The position numbers and the translations under genes were made by a program. A stretch of 64,000 nucleotides of DNA from positions 62,001-126,000 of the forward strand of contig BLAL01000216.1 of NCBI GenBank assembly GCA_015698045.1, written 5' to 3'. The stretch is from Rhizophagus clarus. Taxonomy: Eukaryota > Glomeromycota > Glomeromycetes > Glomerales > Glomeraceae. Shown here in pieces: positions 11,641 through 23,480 of this stretch; the stretch's first letter is position 1; each line of letters opens with the position of its first letter. The notes below the pieces were generated by a model that was not told the origin of the DNA, searched no databases, and saw only the letters and a program-made list of their open reading frames with translations.

Positions 11641-13195
11641 TAATAATTAAACAGAATCCTGAATAATATATATATAAATCTGATAAAAATTTTAAAATTT
11701 ACTATAATCAATAAGCAAATTATTTTGGATTTTATTAAATAAATTTTTATTATAATTTTTATATTTTTTTATTTTATTAAATAATTTATTTTATAATATA
11801 TGAGTTCTTTGTTAGGAAATGACCTTCTGAGAAATTTTTTAATTAAATTTTATTGTTAAGCTCATTTTAATCTATTAGCTTTAAAAAATAAAAAACTATA
11901 AAAATCTCAATTTTTGATAAAAAGTCCTTAGAAGGTCATTTTTCTAGCAAAGAATTCATATATATTATATTTCAAATTAATTCTTATTTCAAATTAACAC
12001 TGATTAATAAAATATACCAATTAATATTATTGCATGTAAAAATCTATATATAAACTATGATAATTTCATATGATCTGATTTTAAATTCATACAAGATATA
12101 ATTTAAAATATAACATAAGTATAATATATATAAGATTCTAATAGATTTTAATATAATAAATAATTTTATTTAAATATAAAAAGATAATTTAATTTATGTA
12201 AAAGATCAATTACATTTCTCATTTGCAGATCGTTTGGCCATTTTTCCAGCAGAAAGTCACTGAAAAAAAGCTTAGACTTTTAGTTTCTTAGGCTCTTTTC
12301 AAGTAACGTTTTCTTTTTTATGGGACTTAGCCATGTCTTTTAAAACTTGTCTGGTTCAAAATACTAATAAGTTTTGGTGAAACTATTGGCTTGGTATGAA
12401 CTTCGCCAAGAAAATAGTTTATAATCACAAATTTTAGATTCTCTTTGTATTTCTAAAAACTTTTGTAAGGTTAGCATCTAAGCTTCCTGATCTTAAATAT
12501 TCTAGAAGAGGGAGGTTTCTCATCAGTACTATTTGTTTTAAAAGCATTGAGATAGACAAAGTAAGGTTGTTAATTAAAGTTTGTTTATAATCAGGTGTAA
12601 CACTTACTTTTCTTGCTTAGGAATTATTTAAGAAGATGTAGAAGTAGTGGTTATGGTGTTTTACCTCTTTCATCAGTTTTTCATTTGGATTTCTGGGAGT
12701 ATTAATGACTTTTCTTTAGTTTTTTATTTTTTGCCTGTTGATATTTTAGCCTTTAATCTCTTTATTGTTTTAGTTTTGGGGGGCTGAGAGTATTAAAATG
12801 TTGATCAGTATTTTAGTGGTTTGGTATAACTTTCTTTTTTAGGGCTTTGTTTATCGATCTATTTAAAGGAAGGGAATTTGGTTAGATGATTTGATTTAAA
12901 TTTTGCTAACACATATTAATTCCTAGTTGGACTGGTCAAAATTATGTAAAAGGTGTTTACTAATTATTTATTATTTACTTTTGGTATATTTGTGCTGATT
13001 AAAGGTTAAAAATAAAGTATAACAGGTTATATATAACTGAGGTCCTTTATTTTTTGTTAACAAGAAAAGAAAATCTTCTTATTTCAGGTTTGGTCTCAGC
13101 ATAGTGTCCACATACCACCTGTCTTAGGGTGGTGACTTCTCATAATAACGTGCCTTGTAGAAATTATGAGGGAAAGTGAAATTATTATATATAGA
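11641..13195. other. AT-rich tract with a less AT-rich decayed segment
   Basis: From 11641 to about 12220 only AT-rich sequence is seen, including an imperfect inverted repeat around 11812-11960 (GAAATGACCTTCTGAGAA against its complement near 11925). From about 12220 to 13195 composition rises and looks like worn-out coding or element sequence, but no frame stays open. It appears to continue at 15956 after the inserted element 13196-15955. The identity is unknown. Confidence 0.4.
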
Positions 13196-13344
13196 TAGGA
13201 TTTCATACAGATCAGATCAAATCAGATTTTATCAGATTTAAATCTGATTTGCAAACCCAAATTTAAAATCTGGATTTGATTTGAATTTAATCCAAATCTG
13301 ATCTGAATCTGATCTGAATCTAACCAAATTCAGATTTAAAATAA

Positions 13345-13980
13345 GCAGATAACAATAAAAAAAAATGATTTTACGTTTTTTTTTAAAAAAAAATTGTTTT
13401 AACTAATGAAAAAAAATGATTTTTAACTTTTTTTTAAAAAAATCATTTTAATGAAAAATGATTTTAACATTTTTTTAAAATCGTTTTAATGAAAAGAAAA
13501 AAAATGATTTTTAATACTTTTTTTTAAAAAAAATTGTTTAAAAAAATTGTTTAATCAATCAAAAAATGATTTTTAACTTTTTTTTAAAATCATTTTAATG
13601 AAAAATAATTTTACGCTTTTTTTAAAAAATCATTTTAATAAAAAAACAATTTTATATTTTTTTAAATTATTTTAATTAATAAAAAAAATAATTTTTAAAC
13701 ATTTTTTTAAAAAAATCGTTTTAATGAAAAACAAATTTTAATGTTTTTTTTAAAAATTGTTTAATAAAAAAAATGATTTTAACGTTTTTTTTAAAAATTG
13801 TTTTAATAAATAAAAAATGATTTTAACATTTCTTTTAAAAATCATTTTAATAAATAAAAAATGATTTTAGCAGATTTTTCCTAAATTGTTTAATAAAATA
13901 AAATGATTTAACATTTTTTCTAAATCATTTATTTAAAAAAAAATTTGGCGTTTTTTCTATTAAAAAATGGGGGTTATTCA
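13345..13980. repeat. Low-complexity array of ATGATTTTAAC / TTTAAAAATCATTTT units
   Basis: Roughly a dozen irregular units of 40-60 bp alternate an AAAAAATGATTTTAAC half with its near-complement (TTTTTAAAATCATTTTAATGA), so each unit can fold on itself. Part of the composite element 13196-15955. Confidence 0.6.
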
Positions 13981-14587
13981 AAAAAAATACTGATTTCAGC
14001 ATTTTTTTTTCATAAAGTAATATAAAATAATGCTGTTTTAGTATGTTTAATAGGTTGCAGTTCTGTTCTAGTATTTTTTGCAACTTGGTATGTAAAAAAA
14101 TGCTAGAACCATCAATTCTGACATTTTTTTTGCAACTTCATATATAAAAAATACCAGAATTATCCGTTCTGGCATTTTCTTTTGCAATTTTATAAATAAA
14201 AACATCTTGAATGAATGGATCTTATAATCTGATCTGGATTTGGTGGATCTGATTAGGATTCAATTCAACAGATTCAGATTATACAATTTCAAATCTGAAT
14301 CTGACCTTTAGATTCAAATTTAGAATCTGAATCTGATCCACAGATTATAATATTATAATCTGATCTGGATCTGACTAAAATTGCCTACCAAAACTCAATT
14401 GGCCAATATCAAAATGTTAAAACCTAAAATATGTCAAAATGCTGAAATGCTGAAATAGTTTTAATACATCAAAATTGTCAAAATGTTGAAACTAGTTTTG
14501 ACATATCAAAACTGCTGAAATTGTATAAAACTGCTAAAATAGTTTTGACGTGTCAAAATTGTCAAAACTGCTAAAATTAAATATCAC

Positions 14588-15710
14588 AATGTTTCATAAC
14601 AGATTTCTAATAAAAATTAAAAATAAGAAACATTTCGCAACATTTTTTATTAAATAATTGAAAAACTATTGCGAAATGGTTTTTTTTCTTTAAGTTAAAA
14701 ATAAAAAATGTTTTGCAACATCTTTTATTAAATATTTGAAAAACTGTTGTGAAATAGTATTTTTTGCTTAAAAATTCAAAAATAAAAAACATTTCGCAAC
14801 GTTTTTTATTAAATACTTAAAAAACTGTTGTAAAATGGTTTTTTTTTCTAAGTTAAAAAAATAAAAAGTGTTTCACAACATTTTTTATTAAATAATTGAA
14901 AAACTGTTACGAAACGGTTTTTTTTGTTTAAAAATTCAAAAATAAAAAATGTTTCGCAACATTTTTTATTAAATGCTTGAAAAACTGTTGCAAAATGGTT
15001 TTTTTTGTTTAAAAATTAAAAAATAAAAAATGTTTCATAACATTTTTTATTAAATATTTGAAAAACTGTTGTGAAATGGTTTTTTTGTTTAAAAATTCAA
15101 AAATAAAAAACATTTCATAACGTTTTTTTATTAAATATTTGAAAAACTGTTACGAAATGGTTTTTTTTGTTTAAAAATTCAAAAATAAAAAATGTTTCGC
15201 AACATTTTTTATTAAATGCTTGAAAAACTATTGCAAAATAGTTTTTTTTGCTTAAAAATTGAAAATAAAAAACGTTTCATAATATTTTTTATTAAATAAT
15301 TGAAAAACTGTTGCGAAATGGTTTTTTTTCTAAGTTAAAAAATAAAAAATGTTTCGCAATGTTTTTTATTAAATAATTAAAAAACTGTTGCAAAATGGTT
15401 TTTTTTTTAAAGTTAAAAAATAAAAAATGTTTTATAACGTTTTTTATTCAATATTTGAAAAACCGTTGTGAAATAGTTTTTTTTCAAAGTTAAAAAATAA
15501 AAAACATTTTACAACATTTTTATTAAATAATAATTGAAAAACTGTCGCAAAACAGTAATAAAAAACGTCTCACAACATTTTTTTATTAAATGCTTGAAAA
15601 GTCATTGCGAAATGGTTTTTTTCACTTAAAAATTTGAAAATAAAAAACATCTCGTAACGTTTTTTATTAAATATTTGAAAAACTGTTGCAAAATGGTTTT
15701 TTTCATTAAT
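14588..15710. repeat. Tandem array, about 14 copies of an ~80-bp unit
   Basis: The recurring landmark is GAAAAACTGTTGCGAAATGG followed by poly-T and then AATGTTTCGCAACATTTT. It appears about every 80 bp from 14661 to 15680. Each unit contains the inverted pair GTTGCGAAA / TTTCGCAAC and can form a hairpin. The same inverted pair is the core of the array inside the element at 56201-57185, so the two elements are probably related. Confidence 0.8.
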
Positions 15711-15955
15711 TTGATATTAGTGATTGCTGTTTAATATATATATATTATATATATCACATGTCGAAATAGTTTCGCCAATTTTGACATGTCAAAACTATTT
15801 TAGCATTTTGACAAATCGGAAGGCTAATGTCAAAATGTCGAAATAGTTTTAACAATTTTGACATGTCAAAACTCTTTAATTTCGGCAGGCAACTTTAGAT
15901 CTGATCAGATCAGATCTGGATCAGATTTAATCAATTAGATTTTTTGCAGAACCCT

Positions 15956-16190
15956 ATGTATAAATATACTCCTACAAAGACATATGGTAATAATGGCCAT
16001 TTGTTAAAAGTTATGGATCACATCTATCTTTGCTGGACTGGAACAGGTGGGGTAATTTTAATAGATCTATCTAAACTTAAGTTTAGCTATTAAATTAGCA
16101 TTATTTGCTTTTCTTGTTTTTGATTTTTGATTTTAATAAAATGTATCTAGCATAACCTTTAACTATAAAAAAAAAAAAAAAAATTTATGT
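15956..16190 (+). other. Possible poly(A)-tailed retroposed tail, interrupted
   Basis: This segment is less AT-rich than its surroundings and ends in a run of about 17 A (near 16169-16185) after AATAAAATG, which resembles a polyadenylation context. With 12220-13195 it may form one older sequence split by the composite element. The family is not recognised. Confidence 0.35.
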
Positions 16191-16240
16191 AAATTATATT
16201 AAAAATAATTTTAAATTTAAAAATTAATGTTATTATATAT

Positions 16241-16372
16241 TTTTTTTTTTTGGTATTAAAAGTATATAAACATTTATTAGATAAAATTAGGATTATATAA
16301 TAATCATTTCTAGATTATATATAGTACTTCTAGTACTTAAACCAGTTCAGATATTTATCAAAAATTATTATT
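16241..16372 (-). repeat. Dispersed poly(A)-ended repeat, copy 2
   Basis: Second copy of the repeat seen at 11507-11640: a T-run, GGTATTAAAAGTATATAAAC, a less conserved middle, and CTTCTAGTACTTAAACCAG on the plus strand. Confidence 0.5.
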
Positions 16373-17178
16373 ATTATAAAAATGCAATTTTTTATAAATA
16401 TTATTATATTTAGACTTATAAAGATTAAAATATAAATTATTGCCAATCCTTTCAAGCAACTTTGCTTAAAGGTAATAAGTTAATTTTATTTAATTAAAAT
16501 AGTCACTGGTCAAAATTAATTCTATTAGCTACATATCGGGGACTTATATATCAGCGGCTAATTAGATAAATATCAGATATTTTTACATATTAAATACCTA
16601 ATTTATTACACTTCAAAATATGCCTAATTACCAATCCCAATATCTAAATTATTGGTCACTGATATATTATTTAATATATATCAGGTACAGTTCCATCTTA
16701 CATATATCAGGTATCTGATATGTGATACAAATTTTAATATGTTAGATTTCATATTGTATAACATATTAAGAAATTTTTTAGAGTTTACTTTCTTTATAGA
16801 TTTTTTTTTTTAGAAATTTTTAATTCGTTTATCGCCGTTTTCAAAATGGTGCGATTTTTGATCATATGATAACGTGTTACAAATTACGCGAATTTTGCAT
16901 TTTTTTGCGAACTCTTTTAAAATTTATAACAAACGTTGCGAATTCTTTTACAAATATATACTATGGGTCTTACAGTTACTATATTCTGAGTTTTATAGTA
17001 CTAAAGTAGTTCTTTACCTTCAAATTCTCAAAAATATTACCTCTAATAAAACAAATTCCCGCGAATTTTTGCGAATTTTTGCGAATTTTTTTAGTTTCTC
17101 TTTTTTTTATTACAAAATACGCTTTAGTTGTTGAAAATTAACAATATTATAATTTCTTAAAGCAATATTAGATTAAGG

Positions 17179-18261
17179 ATGAGAAAAAGTCTAAGTGAAG
17201 ATTTGAGATGGCGAATTATTTATTGTCAAGCTGAGGGTTTAACGCAAAATGAAATTGTTAAAAGAATGTATGTTAGCAAGTCAACTGTTTATAAAGTCTG
17301 TAGAATTTTTAAAAAATGGGGATGTGTAAAAGATCCATTTGTTGGTAAAGTGGGAAGGAGAAAAATATTATCAAGACAAGATATGCAGGTAATAATTATT
17401 TTGATGTAATAACTATATATTATTTTTTATCTAACAGAGTTTATAATTTATAGGTATTGGAAAGCTTGGTTAAAGACAAAGTAGATTGGTACCTTAATGA
17501 ATTGTTACACGAGATGGAGCAGAGAATAGGAAAACTGGTTTCTATTCCAACATTATGGCGTTTTCTTAATAAATTTTGTGGTATAACTAGAAAGAAAATA
17601 CAAAAAGTATCAAAAGAAAGAAGTGATATATTGCGAGGTGTTTATTTATATAATATTGGAATGAATTATACTGCTGAACAACTAATTTTTATTGACGAAT
17701 CTGCGAAGGATGAGAGGACACTTACCAGATTATATGGCTATTCTTCTATCAACACTAGAGCAAAAAAAAGTGTTGTTTTTGTTAGGAGAAAACGTTATAC
17801 TATTTTACCTGCCCTACCTTTAGAAGGTTTCATTGCTATTGATATTATGGAAGGGAGTTGTGATAAAGAGAGATTTAAAACTTTTGTTTTAACACAATTG
17901 GTAAATAATTTCATTATTTAGAATTTTTTATTAACAATATTCATTTGTTTTCAATAAGATACCTCAAATGAATCTATATCTGGCTAAACATAGTGTATTA
18001 GTTATGGATAATGCACGTATACATCATGATGATAATTTAGTTACAGCAGTAGAAGACATTGATGGAAAAATACTTTATTTACCACCCTATTCACCAGATT
18101 TAAATCCCATTGAAACAGCTTTTTCAGCGTTAAAATCTTGATTAAAAAGATACAGAGATTTTGCAAATTATTTTGACCCAATATATTTAATTTTAGTTGC
18201 ATTAGCTCAAACTACACCAGATATAGCAAAAAAATATTTTGAAGAATCAGTTTATTTATAA
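17179..18261 (+). pseudogene. DD34E transposase of the Tc1/mariner (IS630) superfamily
   Basis: Three exons (17179-17388, 17454-17900, 17959-18261) join in frame to 319 sense codons plus one internal stop. The N-terminus is a helix-turn-helix DNA-binding domain (EGLTQNEIVKRMYVSKSTVY, residues about 15-40). The catalytic triad is visible: first Asp in LIFIDESAKDE, second in VLVMDNARIHHD, and the Glu in PDLNPIETAFS, with 34 residues between the second Asp and the Glu. A TGA at 18139-18141 follows SALKS and replaces what is normally Trp in this position, so the last 40 residues would be lost. Otherwise it looks complete. Its 3' end converges on the passenger gene with about 140 bp between. Confidence 0.88.
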
Positions 18262-18400
18262 ATAAAATAAAATTTTGAAATTTATTTTTATTTATAATGT
18301 GTATATTTATTTGTAATACCATTAACTTTTATTGAATTATTATTCTAATAAAATGAAATATACAAAAATATATACAAAAAATGTAAAATATGTACTGAAA

Positions 18401-20044
18401 TTACTCATATTTTTTTGCCTCGTCACGCAATATTTGTCTATGTCCAATAATTGTTACACCTATTGAAATATATTCAGATTCTGATAATCTTGTAAGTTGA
18501 TTAACAAGAATTTCCTGTTCTTCAAAAACAGATAAATAGTATGTAAATTTTCCATCTCCATATTCTTGATCTAGGTTTTTCAAAAAATCTTCCATACTTG
18601 GTATAGTTTTTTTTGTTAAATTGTGATCTAATGATGTTTGTGAAGAAATTGATAAACTTTGATCTGATAATTGTGAGATAATTGAAGATCTTCTTGAATC
18701 ATAATTAGAATGATAATATGGATATGATGAATAATACATTTGTTGAGGATAATAAGAATGGTAGGGATATTGAGAATATGTTGTCATTTGAGAATTATTA
18801 ATAAAATCATCAGTAACATTAGAAGAATTTCTTTTAGTTACTTTTACTGAATGCATCATACTAAACATAGCATGATTAGGAGGAGTATCTAAATCTGTAT
18901 TTTTATTTACCTATAATAAAAATAAAATAAATTTAATAATATTATAAAATTTAAAACTTGTAATATATTTGTAAATACATACAATTTCTTTAGCCCATAA
19001 ACTAATTGCAAAATTAGTTAAAGGTAAATGACGGTCTTCTTTAATAAAACAGTGTTTGTGATTTTGAACATCACAAATATACTTATCATTTAATTTTATT
19101 ACATAAGAACCAATCAATGCTTTATTTTCATCCAAATCTGCTTCTTTAGGTGTACGCTTTTTTGCACGTTTTTTGATGGCAGTTGTGATTTGGACTTAGT
19201 ACTTTGGGTATCATTATCTGATCCTTCATCAGATTCCTGTTCTGAAATTTCATCACTCTATAATTTTATTAAATATATAATAGTTTTGTAAATAATTTTC
19301 AAAAATAATAAATACCTGACGTGATTGTTTTTTAGATGCTTCTTTAAGTGTAACAACAACTACTACTTTTTTATTTCCTGTTGTCATACTTTGATAATCT
19401 TTTAAAAATTCATCAAACGCTTCTTTGTTACTTAAAAGTGTTCTAGCTCCACTCTCTGAATATGATTTGTATACTAAAGTATATTCATTTTTATATATTA
19501 ATCCAACTTGTTCGCAGATAAATGACTCAAGTTTATCCCTAAAATCAATAAAGGTTGGATATTCTAAATTAAAGCTAATTATTATAGCAGGCAATGTTTG
19601 TTTGTTTTGTTTGATAGACATGCGTAATTTGAATTCTATTTGCGGTAGTATAGATGGTGTAGATGGTTGAGAAGAAGTATCATCGGTTGGTGAAGGAGGA
19701 ATGATAATAAATTTTTTATCTTTATCAGCCGCTTTAATATCTCTGTTAATTTGACTGTTATATGCCGAGCAAAGTATACAATTACATGGCTGTTCCATAT
19801 TCAACTTATATCCATATTTTTGATTGCTAAATGATAAAGCAATTTTTATTTTTTTATGTATTTTATCTGGTTTGTAAGTTAAATTTCTAAAATATGGAAC
19901 TTTTTCAGTACGATTTTTTTTGGTTGGTTTGACCGTTTTGTTACAATCACAATTATTTGATGTCAAATCTATACCACAATACATGCATATTTGACATATA
20001 AAACACACTTCAATTTGGTAGTTTCTTAGTGGAATAGAAGACAT
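18401..20044 (-). pseudogene. Passenger gene: Cys-rich N-terminus and C-terminal SAM domain
   Basis: This gene lies wholly between the transposon ends and is convergent to the transposase. Exons are 19316-20044, 18983-19257 and 18401-18910. The N-terminal part has clustered Cys (CFICQICMYCG, NNCDCN, later CNCILC), suggesting zinc binding. Residues about 135-235 form an alpha/beta region without a clear family. Exon 2 encodes a short conserved-looking module, HKHCFIKEDRHLPLTNFAI then SLWAKEIV, followed by DTPPNHAMFS. The last 65 residues are a SAM domain: SMEDFLKNLDQEYGD to ISIGVTIIGHRQILRDEA. Exon 2 is 275 nt where a multiple of three is needed, so it holds one frame shift near the LPSK/IKKRAKKR switch. 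SAM domains mediate protein or RNA contacts. Its role in transposition is unknown. Confidence 0.7.
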
Positions 20045-20457
20045 TCTTATATACACTTTATACACGAAATAGATTTTTTACGCGTCAAAAACTCAAAAAA
20101 TTTTAATTTTTATTTTAAAATCTTATTGTACAGATCACAATATTACACAGATTTTGGAATTCAAATTCTTTTTTTTGTTGACAACTCCTCAAATTTGAAA
20201 ATCGCACCATTTTGAAAATGGCGATAATGTAGTTAAAAAATTTTTATTGTCATATTTATTGAATGCATTATCAAATTTATAAATTTTTTGTAAAGTGTTT
20301 AAAAGTATAATTATTATTATTAATATTTTTATTTTATTATGTAGTTTATTACAATAAATTAATAAAAAAGTTATAGTCATATATAATACAAGTTTAAGAA
20401 AAATTTGCTTGAACTTTTCTTAATCATGATCATGTTAGGATCAAGAGGAACAAGGGA

Positions 20458-20900
20458 AATTGCAACCTAAAATAAATAAAGAAATATTAAAACTGTTTCT
20501 TTAATATTCAAAAAATATCCCTCCCTCCTTCCTTACATTTCAAGTCTGGAGTCTGACAATTTGAAAAAATAAAGAAAGAAATGTTAGTAACGTTTCTTTA
20601 ATATTAAAAAAAAATCCTCCACCTTTTCTAACTTACATTCCCAAGTCTGGTTCGTCCAAGAAGGCTGGCAACCTAAAAAAAATAAAGAAAGAAATGTTAG
20701 TAACGTTTCTTTAATATTAAAAAAAAAATCTCCCACCTTTTCTAACTTACATTTTCAAATCCAGTTTGTCTAAGAAGCCAGCAATTTAAAAAAAATAAAG
20801 AAAGAAACGTCAGTAATATTTCTTTAATATTAAAAAAAATCACCACCCTTTTCAACTTACATTTTCCAAGTCTGGGAGTCCAGCAACTTAAAAAAAAAAT
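20458..20900. repeat. Four-copy tandem repeat, ~105-117-bp unit
   Basis: Units begin near 20464, 20566, 20676 and 20793. Each has AAATAAAGAAAGAAATGTTA and its complement GTAACGTTTCTTTAATATT, then a C/T-rich run, then CTAACTTACATT and CCAAGTCTGG. The first two parts form a hairpin. It lies within the large element 16503-24568. Confidence 0.7.
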
Positions 20901-23076
20901 AAAAACAAAATTACAGTTTAGAAAACTGTAAAAATAGATTGATCATAATAATCAATGATCTTTAAATTAAATTAAAATGCTGAAACTATTGCATGTAAAT
21001 GCCAAAAGGTTTTGGTAATTTAAATAATTTTGATCACATATTTTGAAAATGTGAAAGATTATTTCAAGATTTTATATTGTAAATTAATAGATTAGTTTTT
21101 TCAATTTGATCTATGGAAAGATTTTAGTAATATTTTGAAAGAATCAGCAGTATTAGATTTGTCATACCTAAATGTACCTTTTTTAAAAATTTATTGGAAA
21201 CATTTCATTATTACAATATATTATATAATATATAACAACAGATTTTTTATTTAATTAATACTTTAATAAAAAAAAATGAATGTTTATTGAATAAAAGTAA
21301 TTTATTATAATAAACTTTAATTACTTATAATTGAGGTCAAATTTTTTAATTTCAGTTGAATATAGGCTGAATTGCATCAAGACATTTTGTAACGAAGAAA
21401 CTCGCCTGGCAATGGTTTTGAATTTTACGATAAATTTATTAAATCAAATTATAAAATAGTAAAAATATTAAAATAATAATTAGATGAATATAAAATATAT
21501 ATATATTTATTAAAAAATAATAATAATAAAAGATAATAAAAAATAAAAAATAATAATAATAAAAATAATAAAAATATAATATAAAAAATACAAAATAAAA
21601 AAAAATAAAAATAAAAAAATATAATTTACAGATTTTGAGACTACCGATATGCAGTATTTCTACACCGCCTACGACTGTGATGGTTCCTTAAAAAATATAT
21701 ATAAATTTAAAACTTAAATAACTTAAATATAAATTAAAAAAATTCTTAATAATTACCAGGTTTGTCCCAAAACCTTGTGCAGAACTGCCTATAATATCTT
21801 TCTCCTTCCCGAGACTACCTTCTATTTTGCGTACCATTCCTCTATTCACAGAAATCCTAAAAATGTTAATACTATTAATTTTTTATTTTATTTTATTTTT
21901 TTTTATAATTTATTATTATTTTACTAACATTAAAATTCCTGACCAAGTTTCTCCACTTTCTTTCTACCTGTTGGCCAGTGAACTTCACGCAGAACTGTCT
22001 CTGAATTCTTCAAGCTAAGCTCTCCCAGAATTCAGAGTGATCCTTCCTGAGTATGTCATGATAGTAGTTGTTCCTTTTTCTTTACATTATTTATTTAATT
22101 TTTAGATCAGAAAATGTAAGAGAAAAAAAAAACTAGAAAATAATCAAAGTTATTTATTAGTTTTTATTTATTTTTTTACCTCTTATATCTTATTAAATAT
22201 TCAGTTATTGCATCAATCCAATTTGCAGGCATTTTAAGAAAAAGAATATATAATAATAAAAAATAACGGCAACAAATTTTAAGAAATCGAATATATAATA
22301 AAAATAACAACAACAAATTTATTGTAAGAAAAAAAAAAGATGAAACCTCTTTTTATAAATAATTTTTTATCACCTAGTATTATTATATTAATTATCCTTT
22401 AAGAACATTTACGTAAATTGTTCTAATTTCTCAAATATGTCATGATTGTTATGATCTGTCTTCTTTATATTAATTATATATCAAATCTAAAAAAGGTAGG
22501 TAATACAGATATAGATCAACAATACAATCAATCACAACAAACAAGTTAAACTTGACCTAAACTCAATTGTTATGATTATGATTCCAAAAAATCAAAATAA
22601 AGGTTTTCTTTTAATTATATATTAAATCTAAAAAAGGTAAAATCTAATAATACAGATATATAAATAAATAGTGTTTTTTATTTTATTTTATAATACACTT
22701 TTATCAATTATAGACTACAAATAAAATAATTATAAATTTATAATACATTACACAAAGATCTTAAGCGAACAAGTTAAACTTGAGTTAAACTTAAGTTCAA
22801 CTCAAGTTTAAAGCAAACAATTTAAATTCAAAATAAAATATCCAAGATTAACAAAAAAGTTGGTAACGTTATAATAAAATTAATAGTAAAATTTTATTTA
22901 ATTATCTTTAATTAGATATAAAAATTCTGATAAATTTAATAAAATCAGTGATTTTTTAATAATTTTATCAACTTAAGTTGAGTATGAATAGTGAATAATC
23001 AAGTTTGTAATTCTTTGCTAATATTGACTTATATATTTGATAGGTGACTGATTTTGTGGCTGATGTGGCTGAATAT
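20901..23076. other. AT-rich interior of the large element
   Basis: There is no gene here. It holds an A-rich AAATAATAATAA tract (about 21500-21630), an island of higher GC at about 21640-22060 with a twice-used GCAGAACTG motif, and a partial duplication of TTAATTATATATTAAATCTA-like sequence near 22466 and 22611. A short inverted repeat (AACTTGAGTTAAACTTAAGT region, 22778-22815) is also present. Confidence 0.5.
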
Positions 23077-23480
23077 AATATTACCCAAATAATCAATAAA
23101 AATTGATAATTTTGTTGATTATGTGATTGCACGATCATGATTTAATTATTTATTTATCGTATTTTTTTTTCAAAAACTTTTTTTTTCTCTTTCAAATTTT
23201 TACTTTATTGTTTTGTCTAAAAAATAAAGATAAAGGTATATTTTTTGTTGAAATTTCTTTTCCCATTATTATATTATTTATAATATTACCCAAATAACCA
23301 ATAAAAATTAATAATTTTATTGATCATGTGATTGCACGATCACGATTTAATTATTTATTTATCGTTTTTTTTCAAACCTTTTTTTTCTCTCTCTCAAATT
23401 TTTACTTTATTTTTTTTGTCTAAAAAATAAAGATAAAGGTATATTTTTTATTGAAATTTCTTTTCCCATTATTATATTAG
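23077..23480. repeat. Tandem duplication, two ~203-bp copies
   Basis: ATAATATTACCCAAATAA starts each copy (23077 and 23280), and the copies agree along their length with few differences, including TGTGATTGCACGATCA. A third partial copy of the last 80 bp follows at about 23556-23640. Confidence 0.8.

Larger units (their letters stand above)
13196..15955. mobile_element. Composite nested inverted-repeat element, non-autonomous
   Basis: The left end is TAGGATTTCATACAGATC and the right end, read inward, is TAGGGTTCTGCAAAAAATC. Both are followed by arms full of AATCTGATC palindromes. The flanking octamers TATATAGA and TGTATAAA match at 6 of 8 positions, like a worn 8-bp target duplication. Inside, a further layer with GTCAAAAT-type arms begins near 14386 and ends near 15890, and its centre is a tandem array. 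The structure suggests one hAT-like non-autonomous element into which others inserted or expanded. No transposase is present. Confidence 0.55.
16832..20224 (+). mobile_element. Tc1/mariner element carrying a SAM-domain passenger gene
   Basis: The inverted ends are TCGCCGTTTTCAAAATGG (left, from 16832) and TCGCCATTTTCAAAATGG (right, inward from 20224), continuing as TGCGATTTT in both. Both are flanked by TA, the target duplication of this superfamily. At 3.39 kb it is about twice the length of an ordinary Tc1 element, because it carries two convergent genes: a DD34E transposase (+) and a multi-exon passenger (-). Only one stop in the transposase and one frame shift in the passenger are visible, so it is young. 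It lies inside the larger 16503-24568 element. Confidence 0.88.

Noticed and set aside
9593-12220. Search for tRNA or rRNA genes in the AT-rich tract
   Set aside because: No cloverleaf with A and B boxes or rRNA motif was seen; composition is too AT-rich.
14607-14792. Open frame of 61 codons rich in Phe/Lys
   Set aside because: It is a translation of the ~80-bp tandem array and repeats itself (FxxFNKxCCxxF); no gene.
17179-18261. Calling the DD34E transposase intact
   Set aside because: An in-frame TGA follows SALKS before the last 40 residues, so it is listed as a pseudogene despite otherwise good preservation.
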